NCBI GenBank assembly: GCA_046758065.1
Contig: JBHHZM010000019.1
Span: 1-33,252 of the forward strand
Source: JBHHZM01 sp046758065
GTDB taxonomy: Bacteria > Pseudomonadota > Alphaproteobacteria > JAAXGF01
Length of the DNA: 33,252 nt
Reading direction: 5' to 3'
Both the position numbers and the translations under genes were made by a program. The notes below the pieces were generated by a model. The model saw only the letters and a program-made list of their open reading frames with translations. It had not been told where the DNA came from and did not search any database. Positions 1 through 8,758 of the stretch are shown here, piece after piece; the stretch's first letter is position 1; each line of letters begins with the position of its first letter.

Positions 1-4
1 CCCG

Positions 5-1573
<1,569 letters not shown>

Positions 1574-1583
1574 CGCGCGACCC

Positions 1584-3497
1584 TCAGCGCCCCGCGCTGG
1601 CCCGCGCGATCTCGCCGGGCGGGCCGTATTCGGGCACGATCTCGCGGATCAGCGCGAGCGTCTCGGCGGTGCGCCGCGCCGCGGCCGCCGTCGCCAGCGC
1701 GTCGAGCCGTCGCGCCAACGCCGGCAGATCGACCGGGCGCGAGCGCGCCAGCAGGACGCCGCCGCTGGCCGTCGCCTCGCGCGCTTCGCCGGCGTGGAAC
1801 AGTTCTTCGTGAAGCTTCTCTCCCGGCCGGATGCCGGTATGGACGATCGCGACGTCCTCGCCGGGTGCGAGCCCCGCGAGCCGGATCATCTGGCGCGCGA
1901 GATCCTCGATGCGCACCGGCTCGCCCATGTCGAGAACGAAAATCTCGCCGCCGCGCCGCGCCTGGCCGCGGCCGATCACCGAGGCTGCGAGCACCAGTTC
2001 GACCGCCTCGCGCACGGTCATGAAATAACGCGTCATATCGGGGTGGGTGACGGTGAGCGGCCCGCCGCCGGCGAGCTGGCGGCGGAACAGCGGCACCACC
2101 GAGCCGGTCGAGTCGAGCACGTTGCCGAAGCGCACGGTGACGAAGCGCGTCCCGTCGGCGCCGAGCCGGGCGCCCTGCGCCTGGCAATAGAGCTCGGCGA
2201 TGCGCTTGGTCGCGCCCATCACGCTCGACGGGTTGACCGCCTTGTCGGTCGAGATCAGCACCATCGCGCGCACCCGCGCGGCGCGGCAGGCGTCGACCAG
2301 GTTGCGGGTGCCGACCACGTTGGTCAGCACGCCTTCGTTGGGGTTGGCCTCGACCATGGGCAGATGCTTGAAGGCGGCGGCGTGGAACACCACGTCGGGG
2401 CGTTCGCGCGCCAGCACCGCGTCGATGCGGGCGCGGTCGCGCACGTCGCCGAGGACGGCGTCGCGCGGCACGGCGGAGCGGTGCGCGGCGAGTTCGGCGT
2501 CGATGCGGTAGAGATTGTATTCGCCGTTGTCGAAAAGCGTGAGATGCGCCGGGACGAAAGCCGCGATCTGGCGCGCGAGCTCGGCGCCGATGGTGCCGCC
2601 GGCGCCGGTCACCAGCACCCGGCGGCCGGCGATGAAGGCGCGCATGCCGGCGCGGTCGAGCACCGCCTGCGGCCGTCCCAGCAGGTCCTCGACGGCGACC
2701 GGGCTGACCTCGATGGGGCGCTCCTCGCCGCTCCTGAACTCGGTGAGCCGGGGCAGGCGCGCCAACGTCATGCCGAGATCGTCGGCGGTATCGAGCAGCC
2801 GGCGCACGGTTTCGCCGTCGCATCGCTCGGTGAGGATCAGACGTTGCGGCCTCGAGCCGCGCCGGTCGAGCTTGTCGACGACGGCCGGAATTTCGTCGAG
2901 ACGGCCGAACACCCGCACGCCGTGGATCTGGCCACCGACCAGTCCGGCACGATCGTCGACCACGCCCGCCACCCGGTAAGCGGCGGTCGCCGCGCCGCGC
3001 GCCATCTCGCGGATGAACAGCTCGGCCGCGTTGCCGGCGCCGACCAGCAGCACCGGAATGCGGCGTTCGTCGGCGGGCGCGGCGAACCGCGCGAAGCCGC
3101 GGTCCTTGATCAGCCGGTAGACGAAACGGGGGCCGCCGAGCAGCGCGACCAGGACGAACCAGTTGATCGCCGCCGCCGAGCGGGGAAAGCCCTCGAGCCG
3201 GGTGGCGATGAACAAGACCGGCAGGAAGATCAGAATCACCAGCGTCACGCTCTTGACCAGCGCCAGCAGATCGTTGAGCGAGGCGTAGCGCCACAACGCG
3301 CGGTAGAGCCTCATGCGCCAGAAGACCGCGCCCGATACGACGGTGAACAGCGCCGTTCCCTCGACGATGAAATCGGAGGTCTGCGCCATCAAATCGTCGC
3401 CGAGCCGCAGGTAGAGCGCGAGCACGAACGAGACCGCCGCCATGATCAGGTCGTGGACGGCGGCGACGATCGGTCGGTTGAAACGCAGCTTGGGCAT
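1584..3497 (-). CDS. Membrane NDP-sugar epimerase/dehydratase, CapD/FlaA1 (polysaccharide biosynthesis) family
   Basis: This 637-residue protein has the two-Rossmann architecture of CapD/WbpM/PglF-type enzymes, which modify UDP-GlcNAc (4,6-dehydration or epimerisation) for surface glycans. Four hydrophobic segments lie at about 11-31, 45-62, 80-100 and 107-123. A first nucleotide-binding fold follows (VLLVGAGNAAEL, 149-160). The second, catalytic SDR fold starts at VLVTGAGGTIG (294-304). The active-site region is STDKAVNPSSVMGATKR (416-432), with Met-Gly-x-x-Lys replacing the usual Tyr-x-x-x-Lys, as is typical of FlaA1-like dehydratases. The start MPKLRFN is chosen because the membrane segment begins just after it and GGAG lies immediately upstream; the frame stays open further upstream but runs antisense through kdsD. 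It is transcribed divergently from kdsD. The exact sugar product cannot be read from the sequence. Confidence 0.9.
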   Translation of the reverse strand: MPKLRFNRPIVAAVHDLIMAAVSFVLALYLRLGDDLMAQTSDFIVEGTALFTVVSGAVFWRMRLYRALWRYASLNDLLALVKSVTLVILIFLPVLFIATRLEGFPRSAAAINWFVLVALLGGPRFVYRLIKDRGFARFAAPADERRIPVLLVGAGNAAELFIREMARGAATAAYRVAGVVDDRAGLVGGQIHGVRVFGRLDEIPAVVDKLDRRGSRPQRLILTERCDGETVRRLLDTADDLGMTLARLPRLTEFRSGEERPIEVSPVAVEDLLGRPQAVLDRAGMRAFIAGRRVLVTGAGGTIGAELARQIAAFVPAHLTLFDNGEYNLYRIDAELAAHRSAVPRDAVLGDVRDRARIDAVLARERPDVVFHAAAFKHLPMVEANPNEGVLTNVVGTRNLVDACRAARVRAMVLISTDKAVNPSSVMGATKRIAELYCQAQGARLGADGTRFVTVRFGNVLDSTGSVVPLFRRQLAGGGPLTVTHPDMTRYFMTVREAVELVLAASVIGRGQARRGGEIFVLDMGEPVRIEDLARQMIRLAGLAPGEDVAIVHTGIRPGEKLHEELFHAGEAREATASGGVLLARSRPVDLPALARRLDALATAAAARRTAETLALIREIVPEYGPPGEIARASAGR

Positions 3498-3564
3498 TCT
3501 CCGGCGGGTCCCCGGTGGGCTGGCGGGAAAATAGCACAGCGGTTTCGACGCGCGACAGAAAGGT

Positions 3565-3592
3565 TTGGCGTCGCCCGCGGTTCCTGTATGGT
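3565..3592 (+). promoter_or_regulatory. Possible sigma-70 promoter for kdsD
   Basis: A -35-like TTGGCG (3565-3570) and a -10-like TATGGT (3587-3592) are separated by 16 bp, about 100 bp before the kdsD start in the 195-bp divergent region. The match is moderate (four of six in each box) and was found by eye only. Confidence 0.3.
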
Positions 3593-3692
3593 TTGCGCGC
3601 ATCGACCCGCGCCGAAGGATAGCGCCCCGCATGTGTCCCAACACCACCCGATGCCGGTCCGCAGCCGGCCGCGCCAACCGGGCATTCGGTAG

Positions 3693-4712
3693 ATGAGCGA
3701 CAACGCCGCCGACCCGATCATCGTCGCCGGCGCCGAGGTGCTGCAAGACGGCGCCGCCTGCCTGGTGCGCGCCGCCGAACGGCTGTCGCCCGACTTCGCC
3801 GCCGCGGCGCGCGCGCTCGCCGCGCCCGAGAGCTTCACCATGGTGGTGGGCGTCGGCAAATCCGGCGACATCGGCCGCAAGTTCGTTTCGAGCCTGCTGT
3901 CGACCGGGCACGGCGCGGCCTTTCTGCACCCCACCGACGCGCTCCACGGCGACATCGGCATCGCCGAGCATGCCACCCACGCCGTGCTGCTCAGCCATTC
4001 GGGGAACACCCGCGAGCTGGTCGCGCTGTCGCCCCTGATCAAGCAGTTCGGCGTCGCCGCGACGCTGATCACCCACGGCCGCGACTGTACGCTCGCCGAA
4101 CACGCCGACTGGATCATCGAAACCGGCGTCAGCGCCGAGGCGGGGATCGGCGGCCTGGCGCCGACCTCGTCGTCGACCACCACGCTGGCGCTGTGCGACG
4201 CCCTGATGATCGCGAGCCTCAGCCTGCGCGGCTTCACCTCGGACCAGTTCGCGCGCTATCACCCGGGGGGCATGCTGGGACGTCGTTTGCGTCGGGTCTC
4301 GGACGTCATGATCCCGCGCGAGGCGCTCGTCTGGCTGGCGCCCTCGACCGGCATATACGACGTGCTCGAACGGATCACCCGGGGCGGTCACGGTTTCGCC
4401 GTGGTCGGCGAAGCGGCGGCGACGCATATCGAATCGGTCGGCATCATCACCGACGGCGACGTCCGGCGGGCGGCCGGCGACCGGGACGGTTTCGCGGCGA
4501 AGACGGCGGGCACGATCATGTCCCGCGCGCCCAAGTCGATCGCCGCCGACGCGCTCGCGATCGAGGCGATCCGGCTGATGGAGGAATACGCCTACACTTC
4601 GCTGTTGTGTGCCGACGATGCGGGCCGCGTGGTCGGCGCGGTCCACCTGCACGATGTGGTGTCGCGCGAGCTCGGACTCGCCGCGGCGGGCATCGCGCGC
4701 GACCAGTCGTGA
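3693..4712 (+). CDS. kdsD: Arabinose-5-phosphate isomerase, KpsF/GutQ (KdsD) family
   Basis: The enzyme interconverts ribulose 5-phosphate and arabinose 5-phosphate, the first committed step to Kdo for LPS or capsule. The 339 residues match the family length (about 320-340). The SIS domain spans about 35-170 and includes VVGVGKSGDIGRKF (51-64), the His-containing HPTDALHGDIG (79-89) and SHSGNTRE. Two CBS domains follow, the first starting near DVMIP (about residue 204) and the second near TIMSRAPKSI. The ATG at 3693 gives the normal N-terminus. The gene is divergent from the epimerase, and the nearest downstream gene is 346 bp away, so it may be a single transcription unit. Its place beside an epimerase and a glycosyltransferase supports an envelope-glycan role. 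Whether it serves LPS or a capsule is not visible. Confidence 0.93.
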   Translation: MSDNAADPIIVAGAEVLQDGAACLVRAAERLSPDFAAAARALAAPESFTMVVGVGKSGDIGRKFVSSLLSTGHGAAFLHPTDALHGDIGIAEHATHAVLLSHSGNTRELVALSPLIKQFGVAATLITHGRDCTLAEHADWIIETGVSAEAGIGGLAPTSSSTTTLALCDALMIASLSLRGFTSDQFARYHPGGMLGRRLRRVSDVMIPREALVWLAPSTGIYDVLERITRGGHGFAVVGEAAATHIESVGIITDGDVRRAAGDRDGFAAKTAGTIMSRAPKSIAADALAIEAIRLMEEYAYTSLLCADDAGRVVGAVHLHDVVSRELGLAAAGIARDQS

Positions 4713-4799
4713 CGGCGCGGCCGGCGGACCACCGCCTCCAAACAGACCACTGCCGCCGGGAACTTATCCCGCCCCTTTGCCCGGCGCCCGCGGCGTGAT

Positions 4800-4818
4800 A
4801 CGTTCGTAAAATGAACGT
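4800..4818. repeat. Short inverted repeat, possible operator
   Basis: ACGTTC (4800-4805) and GAACGT (4813-4818) form a perfect 6-bp inverted repeat with a 7-bp AT-rich spacer, about 90 bp after kdsD and 240 bp before the winged-helix gene. The size and symmetry suit a dimeric repressor site, but no regulator can be assigned. It could also be chance. Confidence 0.3.
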
Positions 4819-4867
4819 TCAATCGGTGGCGTCGGTTCCCTGGTACTTGGTAGCGTAAGTCCGCGTG

Positions 4868-4957
4868 TCACCCCCACCATCGAGGGGGAGGGCCAGGAAC
4901 TTGACATCCTGCCATAATTTCCCCCTCCCCTGGTGGGAGGGGCAGGGGGAGGGGGAC
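4868..4957. repeat. GC-rich palindromic intergenic repeat (REP-like pair)
   Basis: Two G/C-run hairpins face each other. The left one has CCCCC (4871-4875) and GGGGG (4884-4888) around 8 bases. The right one has CCCTCCC (4923-4929) and GGGAGGG (4935-4941) around CTGGT, and is followed by further G runs. Such runs of C/T then G/A are typical of dispersed palindromic repeats between genes in Rhodospirillales-type genomes. The whole 4713-5058 gap contains this pair, the inverted repeat at 4800, and a CTAGAGCGG motif at 4991; I see no credible small gene in it. Confidence 0.6.
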
Positions 4958-4990
4958 GAATAATGAGTCACTTTCCTTTGCAAGCAAGTA

Positions 4991-5003
4991 CTAGAGCGGT
5001 TCC
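4991..5003 (+). repeat. Solo CTAGAGCGGTTCC motif matching an end of the 270-bp element
   Basis: These 13 bases are identical to the left terminal repeat of the structured element at 19655-19924. No partner end is visible nearby, so it may be a solo remnant or a separate dispersed motif. It lies 56 bp before the winged-helix gene start. Confidence 0.5.
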
Positions 5004-5058
5004 GGGACGTTCTGGGGTATGACGTGATGGCGGCGGGGCGCAGATCGCGGGGCCGGCC

Positions 5059-5676
5059 ATGAACCGGCGGCGCGCGGCGCTGGATGCGGCGATGCTGCAC
5101 GAGCTCCTCGAACGCGTCGGCAACGGCACGCCCCTCGGCCAGCGGGCGCTCGCGGGCGAGCTCGGCGTCGCGCTCGGGCTCGCCAACGCCTACCTCAAGC
5201 GCTGCCTCGACGACGGCCTGATCGCGCACGTGGGCAAGGACGGCCGCCGTTTCCGCTACCGGCTGACCGACAAGGGCGATGCTGAAAGACGCCGGCTCGC
5301 CGGCCGCCGCCTGCGCGAATCGGCGGCGCTGTTCGGAATCGCGCGCGACAGCTTTGACCGGCTTTACGCCCGGCTCGTCGGGCGCGGGGTCGAGCGGGTG
5401 GTGCTCTGCGGGGTCGACGAGCTCACCGAGATCGCCGTGCTGTGCAGCCTCGGCAGCGGCATCCGGCCGATTGGCGTCTGGCGCCACGCCGGTCGTCCCA
5501 CCGGCGTGCGCGGCGTTCCCGGTGTCCTGCTTGGCAACGTCGTCGATGCCGACGCTGTCGTGATTTCGGTCGCGCACAGCGTCGAAAGCGTTTTCTCGGC
5601 GCTGCGCCATCGCCTCGCGGCCGAGCGCATCGCCGTGCCCGACGTGCTCGACTTCACGCCGCCGGACGGCACCTGA
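5059..5676 (+). CDS. Winged-helix (MarR/ArsR-like) regulator with C-terminal nucleotide-binding-like domain
   Basis: The 205-residue protein begins with a winged-helix DNA-binding domain (about 8-80): a helix pair with GQRALAGELGVALGLANAYLKRCLDDGLI, then the basic wing KDGRRFRYRLTDKGD. Residues about 100-205 contain VERVVLCGVDELTEIAVLCSLGSG, followed by alternating strands and helices that recall a small Rossmann-like or CoA-binding fold. Similar wHTH proteins occur in exopolysaccharide loci, which fits this position. It lies 6 bp upstream of asnB, so the two are probably one operon, and it may regulate its own cluster (inference). The ligand of the C-terminal domain is unknown. The ATG at 5059 is preceded by only a weak GCGGGG ribosome-binding site. 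Confidence 0.75.
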   Translation: MNRRRAALDAAMLHELLERVGNGTPLGQRALAGELGVALGLANAYLKRCLDDGLIAHVGKDGRRFRYRLTDKGDAERRRLAGRRLRESAALFGIARDSFDRLYARLVGRGVERVVLCGVDELTEIAVLCSLGSGIRPIGVWRHAGRPTGVRGVPGVLLGNVVDADAVVISVAHSVESVFSALRHRLAAERIAVPDVLDFTPPDGT

Positions 5677-5682
5677 CCCGCC

Positions 5683-7593
5683 ATGTGCGGCATCGCCGGA
5701 GTGTGGTCGCCGTCGCCGCTCGGTCCGCCGGCCGAGATCGAAGCGCGGCTCGGTTCGATGGTCGCCGCCGTCGCCCATCGCGGCCCCGACGGTCGCGGAG
5801 TCTGGAGCGACGGCGCCGTCGGCCTCGGCCATGCCCGACTCGCCGTCATCGACCCGAGTCCGGCCGCCGCCCAGCCGATGAGCGATGCCGAAGGCGTTGT
5901 CCGTCTGGTGCATAACGGCGAGGTCTACAACTTTCCCGACCTGCGCGAGGAGCTCGCACGCCTCGGCCACCGCTTCCGCAGCCGTTCGGACACCGAGGTC
6001 ATCGTCAACGGCTACAAGGCGTGGGGCGACGGCGTGATCGACCGGCTGCGCGGCATGTTCGCCTTCGCGCTCTGGGATGCGCGCCGCCGACGCCTGCTGC
6101 TGGTCCGCGACCGCCTGGGGCAGAAGCCGCTCTATTACGCCTGGCACGACGGGGCGCTGCTGTTCGGCTCGGAGATCAAGGCGATCCTGGCCTGGCCGGG
6201 GGTCGAGCGGACGCCCGATCTCGACGCCATCCACCACTACCTGACCTTCCAGTACGTGCCGACCCCGGCGACCGCCTTCCGCGGCGTCCGCGCGCTCGAA
6301 CCGGCTCACTGCATGGTGATCGAGGGCGACGGCGAAATGCGGACCGAGCGCTACTGGTCGCTGCCCGAACCCGAAGCCGCGCGGCGTCGTCCGCGGCGTG
6401 CGCTCGAAGAAGAGATCGTCGCCCGCCTCGACGAGGCGGTCCGCCTGCGCCTCGTCGCCGACGTGCCGCTCGGGGCGTTTCTCTCGGGCGGCGTCGATTC
6501 GGCGGCGATCGTCGCCTCGATGGCGCGCGCGACGTCCGCGCCGGTCAAGACCTTCACCATCGGCTTCGAGGAGGCGGCCTACGACGAGCGGCGCTACGCC
6601 CGCATGGTCGCCGAGCGTTACGGCACCGACCACCACGAGTTCGTGGTCGCGCCCGACGCCATGGCGGTGTTGCCGAAGATCGTCTGGCACTACGGCCAGC
6701 CGTTCGCCGATTCCTCGGCGCTGCCGACCTGGTACGTCGCCGAGATCACGCGCCGCCACGTCACCGTCGCGCTCAACGGCGACGGCGGCGACGAGGGCTT
6801 CCTCGGTTATCCGCGCTACGCCGGCTGCCGCGCGGCCGGCCTGACCGATGCGCTGCCGCCCGCGTTGCGCCGGACCCTGGCGGCGGCCGGGCGGCGCCTG
6901 CCGTTCGAGACCAGCCCGCGGCGCGGCCTGCGTTACGCTCGGCGCTTCCTGATCGACGCCGCGGCGGGCGGCGCCGAACGCTACGGTCGCTGGATGACCT
7001 TCTTCTCCGACGAGCAGAAGGCGGCGCTCTACGGCGACGCGCTGCGCGACCGTCTCGCCGGGCGTTCGCTCGCGCTGCTCGAACGCTGGTACGGCGACGG
7101 CGACCTGGGCATCGCGCGCGCGGCCTACGCCGATATCCACGGCTATTTGCCGGACGACCTGCTGGTAAAGGTCGACGTCGCGACCATGGCGCACGGGCTC
7201 GAAGCCCGTGCCCCGTTCCTCGACCACGAACTCATGGCCTTTGCGGCGGCGATTCCGGCGGATCGCAAGATGCGCGGCCTGCACACCAAGACGCTGCTCA
7301 AGTCGGCGATGAAGGAACGCCTGCCCCGCGCGGTGCTCCAGCGTCCCAAGATGGGGTTCGGCGTGCCGATCGAGCGCTGGCTGCGCGGCGAAATGCGCGA
7401 TCTCGTTCGCGACACGCTGCTTTCGGCGCGGGCGACGGCGCGCGGGCTGTTCCGCCCCGAGGCGGTGCGGAACCTGCTCGACGAACACGCCCGCGGCGTC
7501 CGCCTGCACCACCACCGCATCTGGGCGCTGCTGATGCTCGAGCTCTGGTTCGCGATGTGGATCGACCCGGCGCACCCGCCGGCGCGGCCCTGA
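5683..7593 (+). CDS. asnB: Asparagine synthase (glutamine-hydrolysing), polysaccharide-locus type
   Basis: This 636-residue amidotransferase has an N-terminal class II glutaminase domain whose nucleophile is Cys2 (MCGIAGVW). Further landmarks are AHRGPDGRG (31-39) and HNGEVYNF (77-84). The C-terminal synthetase domain has the PP-loop FLSGGVDSAAI (266-276), where ATP activates the carboxylate. The family makes asparagine from aspartate and glutamine. Copies lying between wHTH regulators and glycosyltransferases in exopolysaccharide or exosortase loci are thought to amidate a sugar acid or another locus-specific substrate, so biosynthesis of free asparagine should not be assumed. It sits 6 bp after the regulator and 6 bp before the glycosyltransferase, a tight three-gene unit. 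All key motifs are intact. Confidence 0.93.
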   Translation: MCGIAGVWSPSPLGPPAEIEARLGSMVAAVAHRGPDGRGVWSDGAVGLGHARLAVIDPSPAAAQPMSDAEGVVRLVHNGEVYNFPDLREELARLGHRFRSRSDTEVIVNGYKAWGDGVIDRLRGMFAFALWDARRRRLLLVRDRLGQKPLYYAWHDGALLFGSEIKAILAWPGVERTPDLDAIHHYLTFQYVPTPATAFRGVRALEPAHCMVIEGDGEMRTERYWSLPEPEAARRRPRRALEEEIVARLDEAVRLRLVADVPLGAFLSGGVDSAAIVASMARATSAPVKTFTIGFEEAAYDERRYARMVAERYGTDHHEFVVAPDAMAVLPKIVWHYGQPFADSSALPTWYVAEITRRHVTVALNGDGGDEGFLGYPRYAGCRAAGLTDALPPALRRTLAAAGRRLPFETSPRRGLRYARRFLIDAAAGGAERYGRWMTFFSDEQKAALYGDALRDRLAGRSLALLERWYGDGDLGIARAAYADIHGYLPDDLLVKVDVATMAHGLEARAPFLDHELMAFAAAIPADRKMRGLHTKTLLKSAMKERLPRAVLQRPKMGFGVPIERWLRGEMRDLVRDTLLSARATARGLFRPEAVRNLLDEHARGVRLHHHRIWALLMLELWFAMWIDPAHPPARP

Positions 7594-7599
7594 GGCGCC

Positions 7600-8739
7600 A
7601 TGAAGATCTGCCAGCTCTGCGCCGTCGATTTCACGTTCTATCATTTCCTGCTGCCGCTCGCCCGGGCGATGGCCGAGGCCGGGCACGAGGTCGTCGGGGT
7701 CTGCGCCGACGGCCCGCTCCTCGACCGGGTGCGCGCGGCGGGCCTGCGCGTCGAGACGGTGCCGTTCTCGCGCGACCGCGACCTCGTCAATCATGCGCGT
7801 GTGCTGCGCCGGCTCGGCGCGCTGTTCCGCGCCGAGCGCTTCGACATCGTCCACGTGCACACCCCCGTCGCGGCGCTGCTCGGCCGTCTCGCGGCCCGGC
7901 GCGCGGGCGTGCCGCGCGTCGTCTATACCGCGCACGGCTTCTACTTCCACGATCGCATGTCCTGGCCCCGGCGGCTCCCCTGGATCGCCCTCGAATGGCT
8001 CGGCGGGCGGATGACCGACGTGCTGTTTACCCAGGCCGACGAGGACGCGGCGACGGCGCGGCGCTTCCGGCTGTGCCGCGGCGGCGCGATCGCGGCCATC
8101 GGCAACGGCGTCGACCCCGTGCGCTTCGCCCCTGCGGACGACGGCGGCACCGCGCGGCAGGCGCTCCGCCGGGCGCTTGATACGCCCGAACACGCCGTGG
8201 TCATCGTCACGGTCGGCCGGTTGGTGGCGGAGAAAGGCTATCCCGAATTGTTCAACGCGATGCGCGCGCTCGACGCCGTTCTGTGGGTGGTCGGCGAGCG
8301 CCTGGCGAGCGACCGCGCTCGCGCCATCGAGGCCGAGATCGCCGCCGCAGTCGCGGATCCGGCGCTGGGGCCGCGCCTCCGTCTGCTCGGCCGCCGCGAC
8401 GACGTGCCCGAGATCCTGCGCGCGGCCGATGTCTTCGCCCTGCCGTCGCATCGCGAGGGCATGCCGCGCTCGATCATCGAGGCGATGATGACGGGGCTTC
8501 CGGTGGTCGCCACCGACATCCGCGGCGCCCGCGAGGAGGTGGTCGACGGCGCGACCGGCGCGCTTGTCCCGGTGGGCGCCGCATCGGCGCTGGCGCGGGC
8601 GCTCGCCCGCCTCGCCGGCGATGCGGCGCTGCGCGCGCGCTGGGGCGCGGCGGGACGGGCGCGGGCGCTCGGCCTGTTCGACGAGCAGGCGGTGATCGCG
8701 CGACAGCTCGCGTATCTGTGTCTGAATCCGGCCGATTAA
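7600..8739 (+). CDS. Glycosyltransferase family 4 protein
   Basis: A 379-residue GT-B glycosyltransferase. The N-terminal fold begins MKICQLCAVDFTFYHFLLPL and contains DIVHVHTPVAALLGRLAAR, typical of the acceptor-side GT4 domain. The C-terminal donor domain has VGRLVAEKGYPEL, then ADVFALPSHREGMPRSIIEAM with the E-x7-E signature (Glu461-type Glu in REG and IIEAM), then TGLPVVATDIRGAREEV. The fold and motifs suit transfer of a nucleotide-activated hexose to a lipid-linked or growing glycan at the cytoplasmic face. It follows asnB by 6 bp and ends the plus-strand polysaccharide unit, converging on the heparinase gene with a 19-bp gap and no clear terminator. Donor and acceptor cannot be assigned. 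Confidence 0.9.
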   Translation: MKICQLCAVDFTFYHFLLPLARAMAEAGHEVVGVCADGPLLDRVRAAGLRVETVPFSRDRDLVNHARVLRRLGALFRAERFDIVHVHTPVAALLGRLAARRAGVPRVVYTAHGFYFHDRMSWPRRLPWIALEWLGGRMTDVLFTQADEDAATARRFRLCRGGAIAAIGNGVDPVRFAPADDGGTARQALRRALDTPEHAVVIVTVGRLVAEKGYPELFNAMRALDAVLWVVGERLASDRARAIEAEIAAAVADPALGPRLRLLGRRDDVPEILRAADVFALPSHREGMPRSIIEAMMTGLPVVATDIRGAREEVVDGATGALVPVGAASALARALARLAGDAALRARWGAAGRARALGLFDEQAVIARQLAYLCLNPAD

Positions 8740-8758
8740 CGGAGCGCCGCGCCCCCGT

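Noticed and set aside
4901..4918. Perfect TTGACA followed by CATAAT
   Set aside because: The spacing is only 6 bp, and nothing like a -10 lies 16-18 bp after TTGACA. It is part of the intergenic repeat region.
4819..8451. Very long open frame on the minus strand opposite the regulator, asnB and GT4 genes
   Set aside because: It has no family motifs, is very rich in Arg, Ala, Gly and His, and mirrors three genes with clear catalytic motifs. It is a product of GC-rich third positions.
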